Source: Rhizobiales bacterium Ga0077545
GTDB lineage: Bacteria; Pseudomonadota; Alphaproteobacteria; Rhizobiales; Methylopilaceae
Assembly: GCA_001464335.1 (NCBI GenBank)
Contig: LNEV01000009.1
Coordinates: 1 to 64,000, forward strand
DNA: 64,000 bases
Direction of reading: 5' to 3'
This document shows, piece by piece, positions 1-7,447 of the stretch. The position numbers and the translations under genes were made by a program. Within the stretch, counting starts at the first letter, position 1. Each line of letters starts with the position of its first letter. Below the pieces are notes generated by a model. It was not told the DNA's origin and did not search any database. It was given only the letters and a program-made list of their open reading frames with translations.

Positions 1-96
1 ATTGCGCGCCGATACCGCGACATTGCGGCGAACCAGCACAAATTCGCCCTTCATCTCAACCGACACACGGTCTGGAAGCGTGTTTTCTTTAGTCAT
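1..96 (-). CDS. Partial phage early protein (N-terminus only)
   Basis: ATG at 94-96 on the reverse strand, preceded by a GGAGA ribosome-binding site, opens a frame that runs off the left edge. The visible start reads MTKENTLPDRVSVEMKGEFV. It overlaps the stop codon of the upstream gene by a few bases, as the other genes of this leftward operon do, which supports translation. Only 32 residues are visible and no family can be assigned. Confidence 0.6.
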   Translation of the reverse strand, partial: MTKENTLPDRVSVEMKGEFVLVRRNVAVSARN

Positions 97-586
97 GGGG
101 ATTCTCCAAGCCGTAGGTGCGGCGTGATTTCTTCGGGCGCTTCGGGAAGGGGCGGCTCGGGATCTTCTGCTTCGGGCCTCTTTCGAAGCCGCGCGACTGC
201 AGGCGCGAGGGCTTCCGCTCCGGCGGCTCGGCGAGGCCGACCTTCGCCAGCATGGCCTGAGCGTGGACGGCCTCATCGGCGCGGATGCGACGCCCGTGCG
301 CGCGGGCGTGGATGTCGCTGCCGGCGGTCGTGGCCTTTGTGCCGAATGTCTTTACGTAGTGATCTTCTTCGGTGCGGATGCGGATGAAGGCCGGATCGTT
401 CTGGTGCGGGGTGAAGTCGCCCGTTTCCGGGTCGAACTCACGAAGGCACAGCGCCGGGTCGTGGTCAGCCTCGAAGCGGGTATCGCTCGGAAGCCCGAGG
501 GCCTTGGCAAGCGCAACCCGATAGGCTTCCAGAAGGACCGACAGCGGGATCTTCTTCCGGTGATCACGGGTGCGAATGTCGCTCAT
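89..586 (-). CDS. Phage early protein, possible HNH-like nuclease
   Basis: The start is the ATG at 586 (MSDIRTRDHRKK), which overlaps the previous stop in an ATGA arrangement; the longer frame upstream is Arg-rich read-through. The 165-residue product has a DHDPALCLREFD segment, a KTFGTKATTAGSDIH segment and a basic C-terminus with IPSRPFPKRPKK. Similar His/Asp spacing occurs in phage proteins annotated as HNH endonuclease-like, but a full HNH fold cannot be demonstrated by eye. It is the penultimate visible gene of the leftward operon. Confidence 0.6.
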   Translation of the reverse strand: MSDIRTRDHRKKIPLSVLLEAYRVALAKALGLPSDTRFEADHDPALCLREFDPETGDFTPHQNDPAFIRIRTEEDHYVKTFGTKATTAGSDIHARAHGRRIRADEAVHAQAMLAKVGLAEPPERKPSRLQSRGFERGPKQKIPSRPFPKRPKKSRRTYGLENPHD

Positions 587-849
587 CCGCGCACCAGGCG
601 CAGGACAGGCTTCGCCGGAACGTCTTCTTCGCTGACGATGGCGCGCTGCGCTTCCTCGACCGCTCGATCGGCATAGACGAGAAGAACGCCGACATCCCGC
701 TGCACATCCCGGAGATAATCGAGGGCGGACGCAGAGCCGCACATTTCAGCCGAGAAGGTCTTTTCCAAGATGTCGCGCTGGCGAAGCTGGATCTGCGCGC
801 TGAGGCGGCGGATCGCGCTGCGGAGTTCGGCGGGGATGATCTCGTTCAT
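583..849 (-). CDS. Small hypothetical phage protein
   Basis: An 88-residue, probably all-helical protein (MNEIIPAELRSAIRRLSAQI start). It sits between two genes of the leftward operon with 4-bp overlaps at both ends (846-849 and 583-586). No recognised domain. The helical heptad-like pattern and charge suggest a small DNA- or protein-binding factor, but that is inference only. Confidence 0.6.
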   Translation of the reverse strand: MNEIIPAELRSAIRRLSAQIQLRQRDILEKTFSAEMCGSASALDYLRDVQRDVGVLLVYADRAVEEAQRAIVSEEDVPAKPVLRLVRG

Positions 850-1688
850 CCTTCAAACTCCTCGTCGAGTTGCTTGGCCGGAACCTCGTCGTCGTAGGTC
901 GTTCCGTCCTGATCCATTTCGAAGGCCAGAAGCCTCGCCTGCGCGCGATCTCGGAGAAGGGCGATGCCCTCGCAGATAAGCGCCGCGCGGACATGCTGGA
1001 TCTTGGCGCGGGCCTTGGCGGCGTCGTGCATGTTGCCGAGGATGGGCTCGGCGCGCAGCATCCGAAGACGCCGGATAAGGCAGCCGATCAGGATTTTCCG
1101 GTCGAGCGTTTCGGGCAGGACATGCAGCGGCAGCGCCAAGGGCAGGATGTCGCCCCGGTGGTAGTGCTTCACCGAAGAGCGCAGGAGGATCTTCTCCTTC
1201 TGGTCGCCCATGCCGACACCCTCGACCAAGGCCTCCACGAACGCGCCGCTGCGCGCCTCCTGCCGCTTGGCGGCTTCGGCGTAGGCCGGGTCCGTGGCGA
1301 TCTTGAATTCATGCTCGGCGCGGGCGTAGGCCAGACGCTTCTGCTCGGCTGTGCTGACATAGCCGGTCTCGCGGGTGCGGATCGGGCGATGGTCGGCCGC
1401 GCTGATCTGGAACTTCCGGCGGGCGTAGGTCTGCTCGGGCGTTTCGCCGGGCAGGGCCTCCCAGCGGTAGCCTCTATCGGGATTGGCCTGAGACTTGAAC
1501 TTCTTGCGGGACAGCCGCTCAAGCCGGGAAATCTGGGCGGCCTGTGCCGGCGACACCCGCTTCGTATGTTCAACCGTCTTGAGGATGCCCTCGGCAAGAT
1601 GCTTCGACGGCGGCGACAGATTGTCCATCCGCGCCTTCAGCGAATTCACCGTGCTTTCAAGGGCGGGGGTAGCGCCGGAGAGGGTCAT
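846..1688 (-). CDS. Hypothetical phage early protein, about 280 residues
   Basis: The start is placed at the ATG at 1688 (MTLSGATPALESTVNS), which overlaps the upstream stop; the longer frame is a shadow rich in Cys/Arg. The protein is mostly helical and charged. A middle part resembles repeated 'ARRKFQISAADHRPIRTRETGY' type segments (positions about 85-115) without a recognisable catalytic motif. Its place in the early leftward operon suggests a replication, recombination or host-interaction role, but no function can be read from the sequence. Confidence 0.55.
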   Translation of the reverse strand: MTLSGATPALESTVNSLKARMDNLSPPSKHLAEGILKTVEHTKRVSPAQAAQISRLERLSRKKFKSQANPDRGYRWEALPGETPEQTYARRKFQISAADHRPIRTRETGYVSTAEQKRLAYARAEHEFKIATDPAYAEAAKRQEARSGAFVEALVEGVGMGDQKEKILLRSSVKHYHRGDILPLALPLHVLPETLDRKILIGCLIRRLRMLRAEPILGNMHDAAKARAKIQHVRAALICEGIALLRDRAQARLLAFEMDQDGTTYDDEVPAKQLDEEFEG

Positions 1689-1873
1689 GACACGACCCAC
1701 CAGATCCCGGCGAACGCAAGGCCGACAGCAGCAACCGGGATGAGGCAGAGAGCCGCCATCATGACCGCGAGGCAGATGAAGATCAGGGCAAGGAACGGTG
1801 CGGCGGCGATGATAACCGCACGCTCGCCCCAAGACTTTTCAGCCCAAGAGGGCTCTCCGCGATGATCAGGCAT
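1685..1873 (-). CDS. Small membrane protein of the leftward operon
   Basis: A 62-residue protein starting MPDHRGEPSWAEKSWGERA, followed by one long hydrophobic stretch of about 35 residues ending IWWVVS, which could form one long or two short membrane helices. It overlaps both neighbours by a few bases. Size, topology and position fit phage superinfection-exclusion or other inner-membrane early proteins, but this is inference. Confidence 0.6.
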   Translation of the reverse strand: MPDHRGEPSWAEKSWGERAVIIAAAPFLALIFICLAVMMAALCLIPVAAVGLAFAGIWWVVS

Positions 1874-2231
1874 CGGAGCGGCCCTCCGCCTTGAGGACAG
1901 CATCGCGCGCTAATCGCAGATTTCGCAGCGTCAAAGCATAGTGCTTTGTACGTCCGAAGCTGACGGTGACGCTGCAGTCGTCCGCAAAATCGTCGTCGTC
2001 CTCGCCCAAGATGTCTGCGAATGGCTCAAGGGCGGCGAGAAGGTCCGGCGCTGCTTCAATCAGCGCCATATCCTCTTTCGAGGCGATGATGTCCGGGTGC
2101 CCATCAGAGGCGACGACCGGGCACAGGACATTGCCCTGGCGCAGCCAGCTTCCGTTGCTGTCCTTACTCGTAAGCCTTCGCCAAGAGCATGATGTCCACC
2201 AGCCCCATGGGCCGGGAGTGTGATCTGGCAT
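1866..2231 (-). CDS. Ead/Ea22-like phage early protein, first gene of leftward operon
   Basis: The start is placed at MPDHTPGPW (2231) and not the upstream ATG at 2327, because 'TPGPW' openings are typical of this family and the longer start would run through the operator sites at 2273-2327. The 121-residue protein contains 'NARLIAAAPDLL'-type sequence, seen here as 'KEDMALIEAAPDLLAALEPF', the hallmark of phage Ead/Ea22-like proteins of unknown function. An acidic DDDDFADD stretch follows. As the first gene after the operators, it should be directly controlled by the prophage repressor. Confidence 0.65.
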   Translation of the reverse strand: MPDHTPGPWGWWTSCSWRRLTSKDSNGSWLRQGNVLCPVVASDGHPDIIASKEDMALIEAAPDLLAALEPFADILGEDDDDFADDCSVTVSFGRTKHYALTLRNLRLARDAVLKAEGRSDA

Positions 2232-2272
2232 TGCCGCGCCCTCCACCCGAATTAGGTGAAGGGAAGTATCGT

Positions 2273-2327
2273 GTGGAAATTTCCTCACGTCAATAGATAG
2301 CGTGGAAAAATCCGCGTTCGTTTCCAC
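2273..2327. promoter_or_regulatory. Left operator cluster: three repressor-like half-sites/palindromes
   Basis: Three copies of a GTGGAAA-type element lie in the divergent gap. One is GTGGAAATTTCC at 2273-2284, with perfect core palindrome GGAAATTTCC. The second is CGTGGAAAAATCCGCG at 2301-2316. The third is a reverse-oriented TTTCCAC at 2321-2327. The second copy matches the element at 4256-4271 at 15 of 16 positions. The gap separates the leftward operon (start 2231) from the HIRAN/TerB-like gene (start 2363). The likely ligand is the S24 repressor encoded at 3532-4236; the second cluster upstream of that gene supports this. Confidence 0.75.
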
Positions 2328-2362
2328 AGGACGTTCTGCTCCCCTTTGGCCGGGGGTGCAAA

Positions 2363-3217
2363 ATGATCAAGTTCAAACCACATCGGACAGGCCCGCCGGC
2401 AGGGTCATGGAGAAGGCTCTGCCAAGGCCTCGCGATCGATGTCGTCGGCCTCAGCTATAGGAGGCCGAACGCGCTGGAATTCATTCGCGCTGGTGAACGG
2501 CTTCACCTGAACAATCGTGAATACGGCGTGCGGGCGCGGCGCGAGCCGAACAATCCCCACAGCCGAAAAGGCTACGCCACGGCAATCGACGGGTGGTGGA
2601 CAGAGGCCGGCTTTTTCGGCGGGCAACGAAGCCGGGAGATCCACCTCGGTTACTTGCCTGAATGGGCTTCGGAGGAGGCCCTTGATGGCCGCGCGCCGGA
2701 GCCTCGGATATTCGCCGAACTCTACAGCGCCTTTAGGGGCGACACTGATTACGTCGACATCGAAGTGATCGTCCACGTCGAGCGGACGCCCTCGGAAATC
2801 GAGGCGATGGCGCTGGAGCAAGAAGAGCGCGCCGCCGACAAGCTTTTCACTCGCGCGCTATCTCGATCGCTCAAGATCCTCGCGCGCGTGGCGACTGCGG
2901 ATTCCGGGGCATGCGGCAATGAGCGAGAACAGATCGCTGCCTTTGTCCGCGAACAGCACGCAAGCGCCGGCCGGCTGATCGACGAAGCCGCCGTTCAGGC
3001 TCTCGTCGCGGAGGCTGTGGACGACCAGCCAAGCCACAACGCGGCGCTCGGCGCTGCTCGCAAGCTGGCGGAGGAGGGCGACATCGATACCCTGCGAACG
3101 GCTTTGGAGGCGTCCTTCCGGCTCGCACGAGCGGATGGCATTGAGGCCCAAGAAGAAATCGCAGCCCTCAAAAGCATTGTCGCGTCTGTCCGGCGGAAGA
3201 TCGATAAAGGTTCTTGA
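2363..3217 (+). CDS. HIRAN-like and TerB-like two-domain protein
   Basis: 284 residues. Roughly residues 18-125 look like a HIRAN-type DNA-end/nucleic-acid-binding domain: hydrophobic strands, 'GVRARREPNNPHSRKGYATAI', then 'HLGYLPEW'. The C-terminal third (about 200-280) carries a TerB-like pattern, 'FRLARADGIEAQEEIAALKS', close to the acidic ADG....E motif of tellurite-resistance TerB domains. The gene starts 36 bp after the left operator cluster, so it probably comes under repressor control. HIRAN and TerB domains recur in stress and defence-related proteins; a phage protection or exclusion role is an inference. Confidence 0.6.
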   Translation: MIKFKPHRTGPPAGSWRRLCQGLAIDVVGLSYRRPNALEFIRAGERLHLNNREYGVRARREPNNPHSRKGYATAIDGWWTEAGFFGGQRSREIHLGYLPEWASEEALDGRAPEPRIFAELYSAFRGDTDYVDIEVIVHVERTPSEIEAMALEQEERAADKLFTRALSRSLKILARVATADSGACGNEREQIAAFVREQHASAGRLIDEAAVQALVAEAVDDQPSHNAALGAARKLAEEGDIDTLRTALEASFRLARADGIEAQEEIAALKSIVASVRRKIDKGS

Positions 3218-3274
3218 TTTGTTCCTTACGTCGAGTCATCTTTTCCTAGTCTAGCGGCTTGGGGAGGTCAGATT

Positions 3275-3535
3275 ATGAGCGAAATAACCTACTATGTTGT
3301 TCAACCCTTTGAGCATTCCGAGCGCGGCCTCATCGTTCGGCAGGCAAGGGAGGTTCACGGAGGGCCCGACGCGGCGCGCGCCTTGGCGCGGCGGCTTTCT
3401 GCCAAGGGAGGGGCGATTGCTTTCAGTCGGACGGGCAACCCTTCGGCCGGCGAGTTCGCAGACGCGGAACTGCTAGGGGTGTTTGGCGACGTTCCCGAAG
3501 ACGCGGCGGATCTGGCTGCGGCGGCGGCAGGCTAA
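3275..3535 (+). CDS. Small hypothetical protein
   Basis: 86 residues starting MSEITYYVVQPFEHSERGL, preceded by a GGGGAGG ribosome-binding site. The sequence has an alternating beta-strand start and an Ala-rich helix with DAARALARRLSAKGG, a pattern common in small alphaproteobacterial proteins of unknown role. Its stop overlaps the convergent stop of the repressor gene by a few bases. Confidence 0.65.
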   Translation: MSEITYYVVQPFEHSERGLIVRQAREVHGGPDAARALARRLSAKGGAIAFSRTGNPSAGEFADAELLGVFGDVPEDAADLAAAAAG

Positions 3536-4236
3536 AAGCCGGCGAGTTCATCCATCGGGATGATGCGGTAAACCGCTTTCACGTGCTGTAGGTCGTACTC
3601 GACCTCCTTCGGCGGATTGTATTGCTCGCAAATGAGCTTCGTCGCAGTCCGCCGAACCAGCGTCTTGATATACGAAGGACCGGCGCGCTCTCCCTCCATC
3701 GGCACAAGCTCAATCAGCACGTCATCGCCGGGGCGCGCTGGTGGACTTGGTGAAGCGAACTGAAGCTCACCTGGCCGGAAGCGCGGGATCATGCTGACAT
3801 TTTCAATGTAGACGCCGAAGACGTTCTTCCGCGTGGCGATGCCGGGCATGCGTCGAACATAGTCCACAGTCTCGCCGTTCATGTGGAACTCTCCGTCGGT
3901 GCTGGCGCCTCCGGCTGTGATGCCCATGACGGGAATGTCCTTGGGCCCAACCCGGAGGTCATCTCCATCAGGCGCGATCCGCGCCCCAGGTTCCTCACGC
4001 GTTGCGATTGGCCCTCCGACAATCTGGAGTAGGGAGCCCTCCGGGAGCATTAAGCGCTTCTCGATGGCTGTAATTTCAGCCGCGCCGATGCTGTCTTTCC
4101 GCTCGTTCAAAAAGTCGCGAACGTAGCTTCCATCCCGGCCTATCGCTTTCCCGAGCGATGTCGCTGTGAGCCGATCTTGAGCCTCTAAGGCCACCTTGAT
4201 TGCTGCCCGAAGGCCCGCTGCTTCTGCCTGACGCAT
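3532..4236 (-). CDS. S24/LexA-type prophage repressor (CI-like)
   Basis: 234 residues from ATG 4236. An upstream in-frame ATG at 4326 was rejected because that extension would be translated from the operator repeats. The N-terminal 65 residues contain an HTH-like segment (LTATSLGKAIGRDGSYVRDFL). The C-terminal half is an S24 self-cleaving peptidase domain, with proposed Ser148 in ENVSMIPRF and Lys191 in YIKTLVRR. An Ala-Gly pair at 108-109 (GITAGGAS) could be the autocleavage site. This predicts SOS-inducible control of the prophage. It faces a small gene at 4325 across three operator-like sites, which argues for autoregulation. Confidence 0.88.
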   Translation of the reverse strand: MRQAEAAGLRAAIKVALEAQDRLTATSLGKAIGRDGSYVRDFLNERKDSIGAAEITAIEKRLMLPEGSLLQIVGGPIATREEPGARIAPDGDDLRVGPKDIPVMGITAGGASTDGEFHMNGETVDYVRRMPGIATRKNVFGVYIENVSMIPRFRPGELQFASPSPPARPGDDVLIELVPMEGERAGPSYIKTLVRRTATKLICEQYNPPKEVEYDLQHVKAVYRIIPMDELAGF

Positions 4237-4255
4237 GGGCGGGAATATCCGCCGA

Positions 4256-4311
4256 CGTGGAAAAATACGCGACGTGGAATTTTCCACTTTACTTAGCGGG
4301 GAATTTTCCAC
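4256..4311. promoter_or_regulatory. Right operator cluster: three repressor-like palindromes
   Basis: Three evenly spaced elements lie between the divergent repressor and 4325 genes: CGTGGAAAAATACGCG (4256-4271), GTGGAATTTTCCAC (4274-4287, with perfect 6-bp inverted arms) and GGGGAATTTTCCAC (4298-4311). They share the GTGGAA half-site with the left cluster at 2273-2327. Number, spacing and location match lambda-type OR control. No convincing -35/-10 or SD could be assigned inside this short gap, so the promoters may overlap the sites and the mRNAs may be nearly leaderless. Confidence 0.8.
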
Positions 4312-4324
4312 ATCATCCGTAGTC

Positions 4325-4570
4325 ATGGAACACCTGCTTCGTTCTCACCTGCTTGTTCTCGCCGAGGCGCTGGAAGCCCATTCGGGCATCACGGCCGCCA
4401 CGATCGGCAAGCGCTCGATCAACGACAACTCGTTCCTCTCGCGTGTGCGCGAAGGGCAGGGGTTCACGATCAAGACATATGACCGGGTGGTCTTGTGGTG
4501 TGCAGACAATTGGCCGGACGGCCTGCCTTGGCCTGAGTCTGTACCCCAGCCCGAGCGGTGCTCGGCATGA
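4325..4570 (+). CDS. Small Cro-position protein, first gene of the rightward early operon
   Basis: 81 residues from ATG 4325 (MEHLLRSHLLVLAEALEAHS); the upstream frame would read through the operators. A central 'SGITAATIGKRSINDNSFLSRVREG' segment resembles a short HTH, followed by 'YDRVVLWCADNWP'. Divergence from the repressor across three operators places it where Cro lies in lambda. The FTIKTYDRVVLWCADNW ending is common in alphaproteobacterial phage HTH proteins. Cro-like function is an inference from position. Confidence 0.65.
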   Translation: MEHLLRSHLLVLAEALEAHSGITAATIGKRSINDNSFLSRVREGQGFTIKTYDRVVLWCADNWPDGLPWPESVPQPERCSA

Positions 4571-4833
4571 TTACCCACGACGGAACCCGGCTCATCGTCT
4601 CATGCCCTGAGGGCACGTCGAAATGCTTCGACTTTGAGAACGTGCTGAACCAGTTCGAGACGGATCTGTCCGGCCTCTACATGGGCCTGATCTACCGGCA
4701 GCAGCTTGCCCGCCTGAATGGCTTCGACGAGGCGGCGCGCATCATCGACCGATACCTGCAGGATCTCGCGCAGATATTGAATGACATCGTCAATACCAAA
4801 CATGGCCAGTCTCCAGAGGGGCAGAGGGCATGA
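4567..4833 (+). CDS. Small hypothetical early protein
   Basis: 88 residues from ATG 4567, overlapping the preceding stop (ATGA); an ATG three codons earlier (4558) is less well placed. Predicted mainly helical, with the C-terminal half (LNGFDEAARIIDRYLQDLAQ) amphipathic. No recognised family. Confidence 0.6.
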   Translation: MITHDGTRLIVSCPEGTSKCFDFENVLNQFETDLSGLYMGLIYRQQLARLNGFDEAARIIDRYLQDLAQILNDIVNTKHGQSPEGQRA

Positions 4834-5108
4834 AACTCTTCGGGCAAAGCATCAGCGTCGACATCGCTCTCACGGTCATTGGCATCGTGAACGTCGCGGC
4901 TTTTCTGATCGTCGTCGCATGGCCTGCGCTCCGCCAGGCGTTCGGGCGCAACATCACCGTCGTGCGGATCGATGACCCGGATGCCGTCGTCGGCCTCGGC
5001 GGGGAGTGGCCATACCTCTCACACCCGATGTCGGAGGACGAGCGGTCGAACCTGATAGTCGTCAACCGCGAGCAGCACGCCCGCATCCATGATCGGAAAG
5101 TCGCATGA
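4830..5108 (+). CDS. Small single-span membrane protein
   Basis: 92 residues. One clear membrane helix lies at about residues 10-32 (DIALTVIGIVNVAAFLIVVAW), followed by a soluble tail with 'DDPDAVVGLGGEWPYLSHPM'. It overlaps both neighbours by 4 bp, so it is translationally coupled within the early operon. Function unknown. Confidence 0.65.
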   Translation: MKLFGQSISVDIALTVIGIVNVAAFLIVVAWPALRQAFGRNITVVRIDDPDAVVGLGGEWPYLSHPMSEDERSNLIVVNREQHARIHDRKVA

Positions 5109-5800
5109 CCGCCGACCAGGAACTCCGCTCCATCATCGACCGGATCATCCGGGTTCGCGACGAAGTGCGCGATCTCAACCGGGATATCCGCGAAATTTAT
5201 CTGGAGGCGAAAAACTCCGGTTACGACAAGACCGCCCTTGGCAAGGTCGTGTCCTACATAGAGAAACGCACTGCGGACTCCGCCAAGGTGGACGAGCAGG
5301 AAGCGTTCTTCGACCTCTACCTCAATGCGTACAGCGGCAAGTCTGGCACGGTCCGTGCTACGCGCGCGCATACACATGAGGCGAATTCGGACTCCGACGA
5401 TGTCGCTACCTCCAGCGACACCCCGGAGGAACTCAGCTCGCCCGCCGGCGGCGAGACCGATGAAGTCCGGCACGAATCCAAGGACACGTCTGCCAGCGAC
5501 GTTCCTCCCCTCAACCAGGCTGGCCAACTCCCGGATGGCGCGAATGCCTCCGGACCTTCTTCTGGGCAATCCTCTCCCGCTGGGGACACCACTCCTGGAA
5601 CGGGAGAGGACGCCAAATCCCGAGACGTACGCACGGCCGGGAAGAGCGGCAAACGCAGCGGCGGAGATCGCTTGCCCCCATGTCCCCCAGATCCGCATCG
5701 CCTTGGTTCCTTCACACGCCGGGAACCATTGCCCGGCACGGGAAACATGGCGGTAAGCGACAGCGCCAGCACTGAAATTCAGAACGGGGGCCTTTCATGA
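5105..5800 (+). CDS. GapR-like (DUF2312) DNA-binding protein with long disordered tail
   Basis: 231 residues. The first about 80 residues match the GapR/DUF2312 pattern: a long helix 'IDRIIRVRDEVRDLNRDIRE', then 'EIYLEAKNSGYDKTALGKVV' and a short helix ending FFDLYLNAYSG. GapR in Caulobacter binds overtwisted AT-rich DNA and supports replication. Residues about 90-231 are a Ser/Pro/Asp/Gly-rich low-complexity tail, much longer than the usual family length of about 90. In phage context it may remodel host or phage DNA at replication; the tail is unusual. Confidence 0.75.
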   Translation: MTADQELRSIIDRIIRVRDEVRDLNRDIREIYLEAKNSGYDKTALGKVVSYIEKRTADSAKVDEQEAFFDLYLNAYSGKSGTVRATRAHTHEANSDSDDVATSSDTPEELSSPAGGETDEVRHESKDTSASDVPPLNQAGQLPDGANASGPSSGQSSPAGDTTPGTGEDAKSRDVRTAGKSGKRSGGDRLPPCPPDPHRLGSFTRREPLPGTGNMAVSDSASTEIQNGGLS

Positions 5801-6282
5801 ACGGACGGCAGCTTCCTTCCCGCGAATACATGGCCATCAAGGCCGCGTGGCGCGACCTGATCGCAGCCGCCGGCGGCGTTGTGCGGGCAGCAGAGGCGAC
5901 GCGGGGCAACGCCTCGCTGCTGTCCCGCTACGGCGCGCTGCATGAGCCGCTGTTCCCGCCGATCGATGTCGTGATGGATCTTGAGGCCGAAGTCGGCGAG
6001 CCGATCGTGACGCGCGTTCTCGCGGACATCGCCGGGCAATCGCTGGTCATCAAGGCCGAAGCCCGCCCCGCTACCAATTTCGTGAGGCACCTGGGCGAAG
6101 TCGGCTCTGACACGGGCGAAGTCCTCTCGACGTTCGCCGAGGCGATCACGGACGGCAAGGTCGACGAGACCGAAGCCAAGGCGCTGCTGGGCAAGGCCCG
6201 TGACGCACAGACATCCCTCGCAGCGCTGGAGACGGCCCTCGAGGAGCAACTCGACAACGTGACTTTGTTCAAGCGCGCCTGA
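5797..6282 (+). CDS. Phage CII-like regulatory protein
   Basis: 161 residues. An N-terminal segment 'AAWRDLIAAAGGVVRAAEAT' followed by 'GNASLLSRYGALHEPLFPPI' matches the phage regulatory CII family (PF06892-type), in which this region is a modified HTH. The C-terminal half is helical. It overlaps the GapR-like gene by 4 bp. A terminator-like hairpin follows directly, suggesting a control point between it and the next gene. Confidence 0.7.
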   Translation: MNGRQLPSREYMAIKAAWRDLIAAAGGVVRAAEATRGNASLLSRYGALHEPLFPPIDVVMDLEAEVGEPIVTRVLADIAGQSLVIKAEARPATNFVRHLGEVGSDTGEVLSTFAEAITDGKVDETEAKALLGKARDAQTSLAALETALEEQLDNVTLFKRA

Positions 6283-6306
6283 TCGGCGCCAGTAAACCGC
6301 GTCCAT

Positions 6307-6334
6307 ACGCTCGGGGGCGAGCGTCAGTTTTTTT
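6307..6334 (+). terminator. Rho-independent terminator within the early operon
   Basis: A perfect 7-bp stem ACGCTCG/CGAGCGT (6307-6313 with 6318-6324), a four-G loop, then three bases and a run of seven T (6328-6334). It lies between the CII-like gene (ends 6282) and the HTH gene (starts 6366). Expression of downstream early genes would therefore need readthrough, antitermination or a separate promoter. Confidence 0.8.
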
Positions 6335-6365
6335 GAGAAGAGCCGGAAGGCTCGGGGTTGGGCAG

Positions 6366-7202
6366 ATGAACGACTCGCAACAGGCGTGGGCCGACAACTA
6401 CGGCCGCAGGGAGAACATCCTGAACCTCTGGGCGCAGGGCTTCTCGAACGGGCAGATCGCCGAACAGTTGAACCTCGACACATCGTGCATTGATGGCGTC
6501 GTCATCCGCGCGCGCCGGGCTGGCGATGTTCGCGCGGCGCCGCACAATCCCTCACGCCGTTCCCACTCAGATCATTACGCCCGCGATCATGTCCTCGACG
6601 CTTGGGCGGAGGGCAAAAACCGCACGGAGATCGCCGAGGCGCTGAAGCTCGACGGCATCACGGTCCGCTGCATCATCGAAGGCGCCAGAGCCAAGGGCGA
6701 CCCGCGCGCCGCGAAGCGTATCGAAGCGGTGGCGGTTGAACCGAAGGCGACGGGCGAGTTCCCAGCCGAAACCCGGTCGGTCTATTCGCTCGGCACATCC
6801 ACCCATCACGCGCCTGCGGCGGTATCGGTCCGCTCGGTGTCGATCGGCAAGCCGGATGCGCTTCGGCCGGTCCGCGAAAGCGTCGAGCGCCAGGCCGCAC
6901 GGAGGATCGACCTTACGGCCGCGCTCATGGGCGACCCAGACCCGAGCCGCTCGGCGCTTGGTCGCCCCATCCGTCCGGACGAATACGCCAGTCGCTCCGG
7001 CGAGGGGAAATACAGAGACCGCAGCGCCTTCGTTCACAGCGTCGATCGTGAATATTCACACGTCGGTATCAGCGCCAGCAAGCTCGCAAAGGTTCGCTAT
7101 CGCGAGGAAGCGGCGCGACGCGGTCATTCGATCGGGCTGCCGGTCCGCAATCGCATCAACACACTGAGCGCCCCGCTGCATGGCGGGAAGGAGACGATCT
7201 GA
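6366..7202 (+). CDS. Protein with two GcrA-like helix-turn-helix units
   Basis: 278 residues from ATG 6366. Two related HTH units are visible at about residues 15-57 (LWAQGFSNGQIAEQLNL, then VVIRARRAGDVRA) and 73-114 (AWAEGKNRTEIAEALKL, then CIIEGARAKGDPRA). Both resemble the N-terminal HTH of GcrA, the alphaproteobacterial cell-cycle regulator. The rest is low-complexity and basic. An early-to-late transcription regulator is the likeliest role; mimicry of GcrA is a hypothesis. Confidence 0.65.
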   Translation: MNDSQQAWADNYGRRENILNLWAQGFSNGQIAEQLNLDTSCIDGVVIRARRAGDVRAAPHNPSRRSHSDHYARDHVLDAWAEGKNRTEIAEALKLDGITVRCIIEGARAKGDPRAAKRIEAVAVEPKATGEFPAETRSVYSLGTSTHHAPAAVSVRSVSIGKPDALRPVRESVERQAARRIDLTAALMGDPDPSRSALGRPIRPDEYASRSGEGKYRDRSAFVHSVDREYSHVGISASKLAKVRYREEAARRGHSIGLPVRNRINTLSAPLHGGKETI

Positions 7203-7447
7203 TGTGGAGGCTGAAGCATCGCTTGTTCGGCTGGCATTACGTAAGCATGCAGTTCGGCTGGTCGCATCACGTGCGCCGCGTCCTGACCGACGGGAATGGC
7301 GAGCCGTACGTCGTGATCTGCGGCGAGCATATTCCGCTCCGGTCTCCGGGCTACCGGACATGGCATCCGCTAACATTTTCAACGAACCAAATGACGCCCG
7401 ATCGCAGCGGCAAAGTGACCGTCCTGCATGGCGGGAAGGAGGGGTGA
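7202..7447 (+). CDS. Small hypothetical early protein
   Basis: 81 residues starting at an ATG that overlaps the preceding TGA. The frame is Trp/His/Gly-rich with beta-like pattern (RVLTDGNGEPYVVICGEHIP). No family recognised. The head-to-tail one-base overlaps on both sides support it as a real gene. Confidence 0.5.
   Translation: MWRLKHRLFGWHYVSMQFGWSHHVRRVLTDGNGEPYVVICGEHIPLRSPGYRTWHPLTFSTNQMTPDRSGKVTVLHGGKEG

Noticed and set aside
4237-4326. N-terminal extension of the repressor to ATG 4326
   Set aside because: Those 30 codons are the operator repeats themselves (encoding ENS/IFP repeats) and would abolish the divergent control gap.
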